Assembly (NCBI GenBank): GCA_018399475.1
Contig: JAGYOS010000129.1
Location: 1-5,176 of the forward strand
Reading direction: 5' to 3'
DNA length: 5,176 nucleotides
From: a bacterium
GTDB lineage: Bacteria > Patescibacteriota > Minisyncoccia > CAIUEV01 > JAHKAQ01
Part shown: positions 5,028-5,176 of the stretch, one piece after another
Numbering within the stretch: position 1 is the stretch's first letter
How the letters are laid out: every line of letters starts with the position of its first letter
Position numbers and translations under genes: made by a program
Notes under the pieces: model-generated
Seen by the model: the letters and a program-made list of their open reading frames with translations, nothing else
What the model was told of the DNA's origin: nothing
Database searches by the model: none

Positions 5028-5176
5028 ATGCCTAAATTAAAAACCGTTGTCGGAATTGACATAGGGACTTCCAAAATAAGGACGGTGATTGCCCAAAAAT
5101 CCGAAATTAAAGAAGAAGAACCGCAAATAATCGGAGTGGGGGAAGCTAATTCTACAGGATTAAGAAAAGGAATGGT
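5028..5176 (+). CDS. ftsA: Cell division protein FtsA, N-terminal part, cut by window edge
   Basis: FtsA is an actin-like ATPase that tethers FtsZ filaments to the cytoplasmic membrane and recruits later division proteins. Only 49 full codons are visible. They carry the first phosphate-binding loop of the actin/Hsp70 fold, VVGIDIGTSKIRTVIA (7-22), then the FtsA-type segment IIGVGEANSTGLRKGMV (34-50). The combination GIDIGTSK plus GVGxxxSxGLRKG separates FtsA from MreB, DnaK and PilM-like relatives, although PilM cannot be wholly excluded from so short a piece. The ATG at 5028 follows an A-rich stretch with AAAAAG but no proper Shine-Dalgarno. It lies 34 bp after tRNA-Ile, so it may be read from the same transcript. 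ftsZ would be expected downstream. Confidence 0.88.
   Translation, partial: MPKLKTVVGIDIGTSKIRTVIAQKSEIKEEEPQIIGVGEANSTGLRKGM

Overview
This window looks like a piece of chromosomal backbone from an AT-rich bacterium. I lean towards Candidate Phyla Radiation/Patescibacteria (Parcubacteria-like). The reasons are short intergenic gaps, Lys/Glu/Ile-rich proteins, mostly Shine-Dalgarno-poor start sites, a tRNA without an encoded CCA end, and the family make-up (LCP-LytR_C protein, Cys-rich HisRS, long bS21). This is inference from composition and gene style, and no phylogeny was run. Stop codons TAG, TAA and TGA all end genes here, so the code is standard. TGA is not glycine as in Gracilibacteria/Absconditabacteria.

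Layout. Positions 1-1445 (minus strand) hold most of a LytR-CpsA-Psr cell-wall glycopolymer transferase whose C-terminus runs off the left edge. A 213-bp divergent region (1446-1658) has a near-consensus sigma70-type promoter pointing right. Its -10 box is an 8-bp palindrome that also supplies a perfect -10 for the leftward gene. The rightward genes are lepB (signal peptidase I, 1659-2279) and hisS (histidyl-tRNA synthetase, 2307-3614). After a 151-bp leader come rpsU (bS21, 3766-4026), yqeY (GatB/YqeY family, 4052-4498), ybeY (rRNA-maturation endonuclease, 4495-4929), tRNA-Ile(GAU) (4920-4993) and the first 49 codons of ftsA (5028 to the right edge).

How the genes fit together. The left half concerns the cell envelope and protein export (LCP protein, signal peptidase). 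The right half is a translation cluster leading into a division gene (ftsA). The rpsU-yqeY-ybeY association resembles conserved neighbourhoods in other bacteria. bS21 sits close to the 16S rRNA 3' end and YbeY matures that end. rpsU is the only gene here with a full consensus Shine-Dalgarno sequence, which suggests ribosome-responsive control of bS21. The ybeY stop codon lies inside the tRNA-Ile gene, so processing of the tRNA would destroy the ybeY stop.

I found no mobile element, CRISPR array, toxin-antitoxin pair or defence cassette. The unusual content is regulatory architecture (shared palindromic -10, rpsU leader, ybeY/tRNA overlap), not a new gene system.
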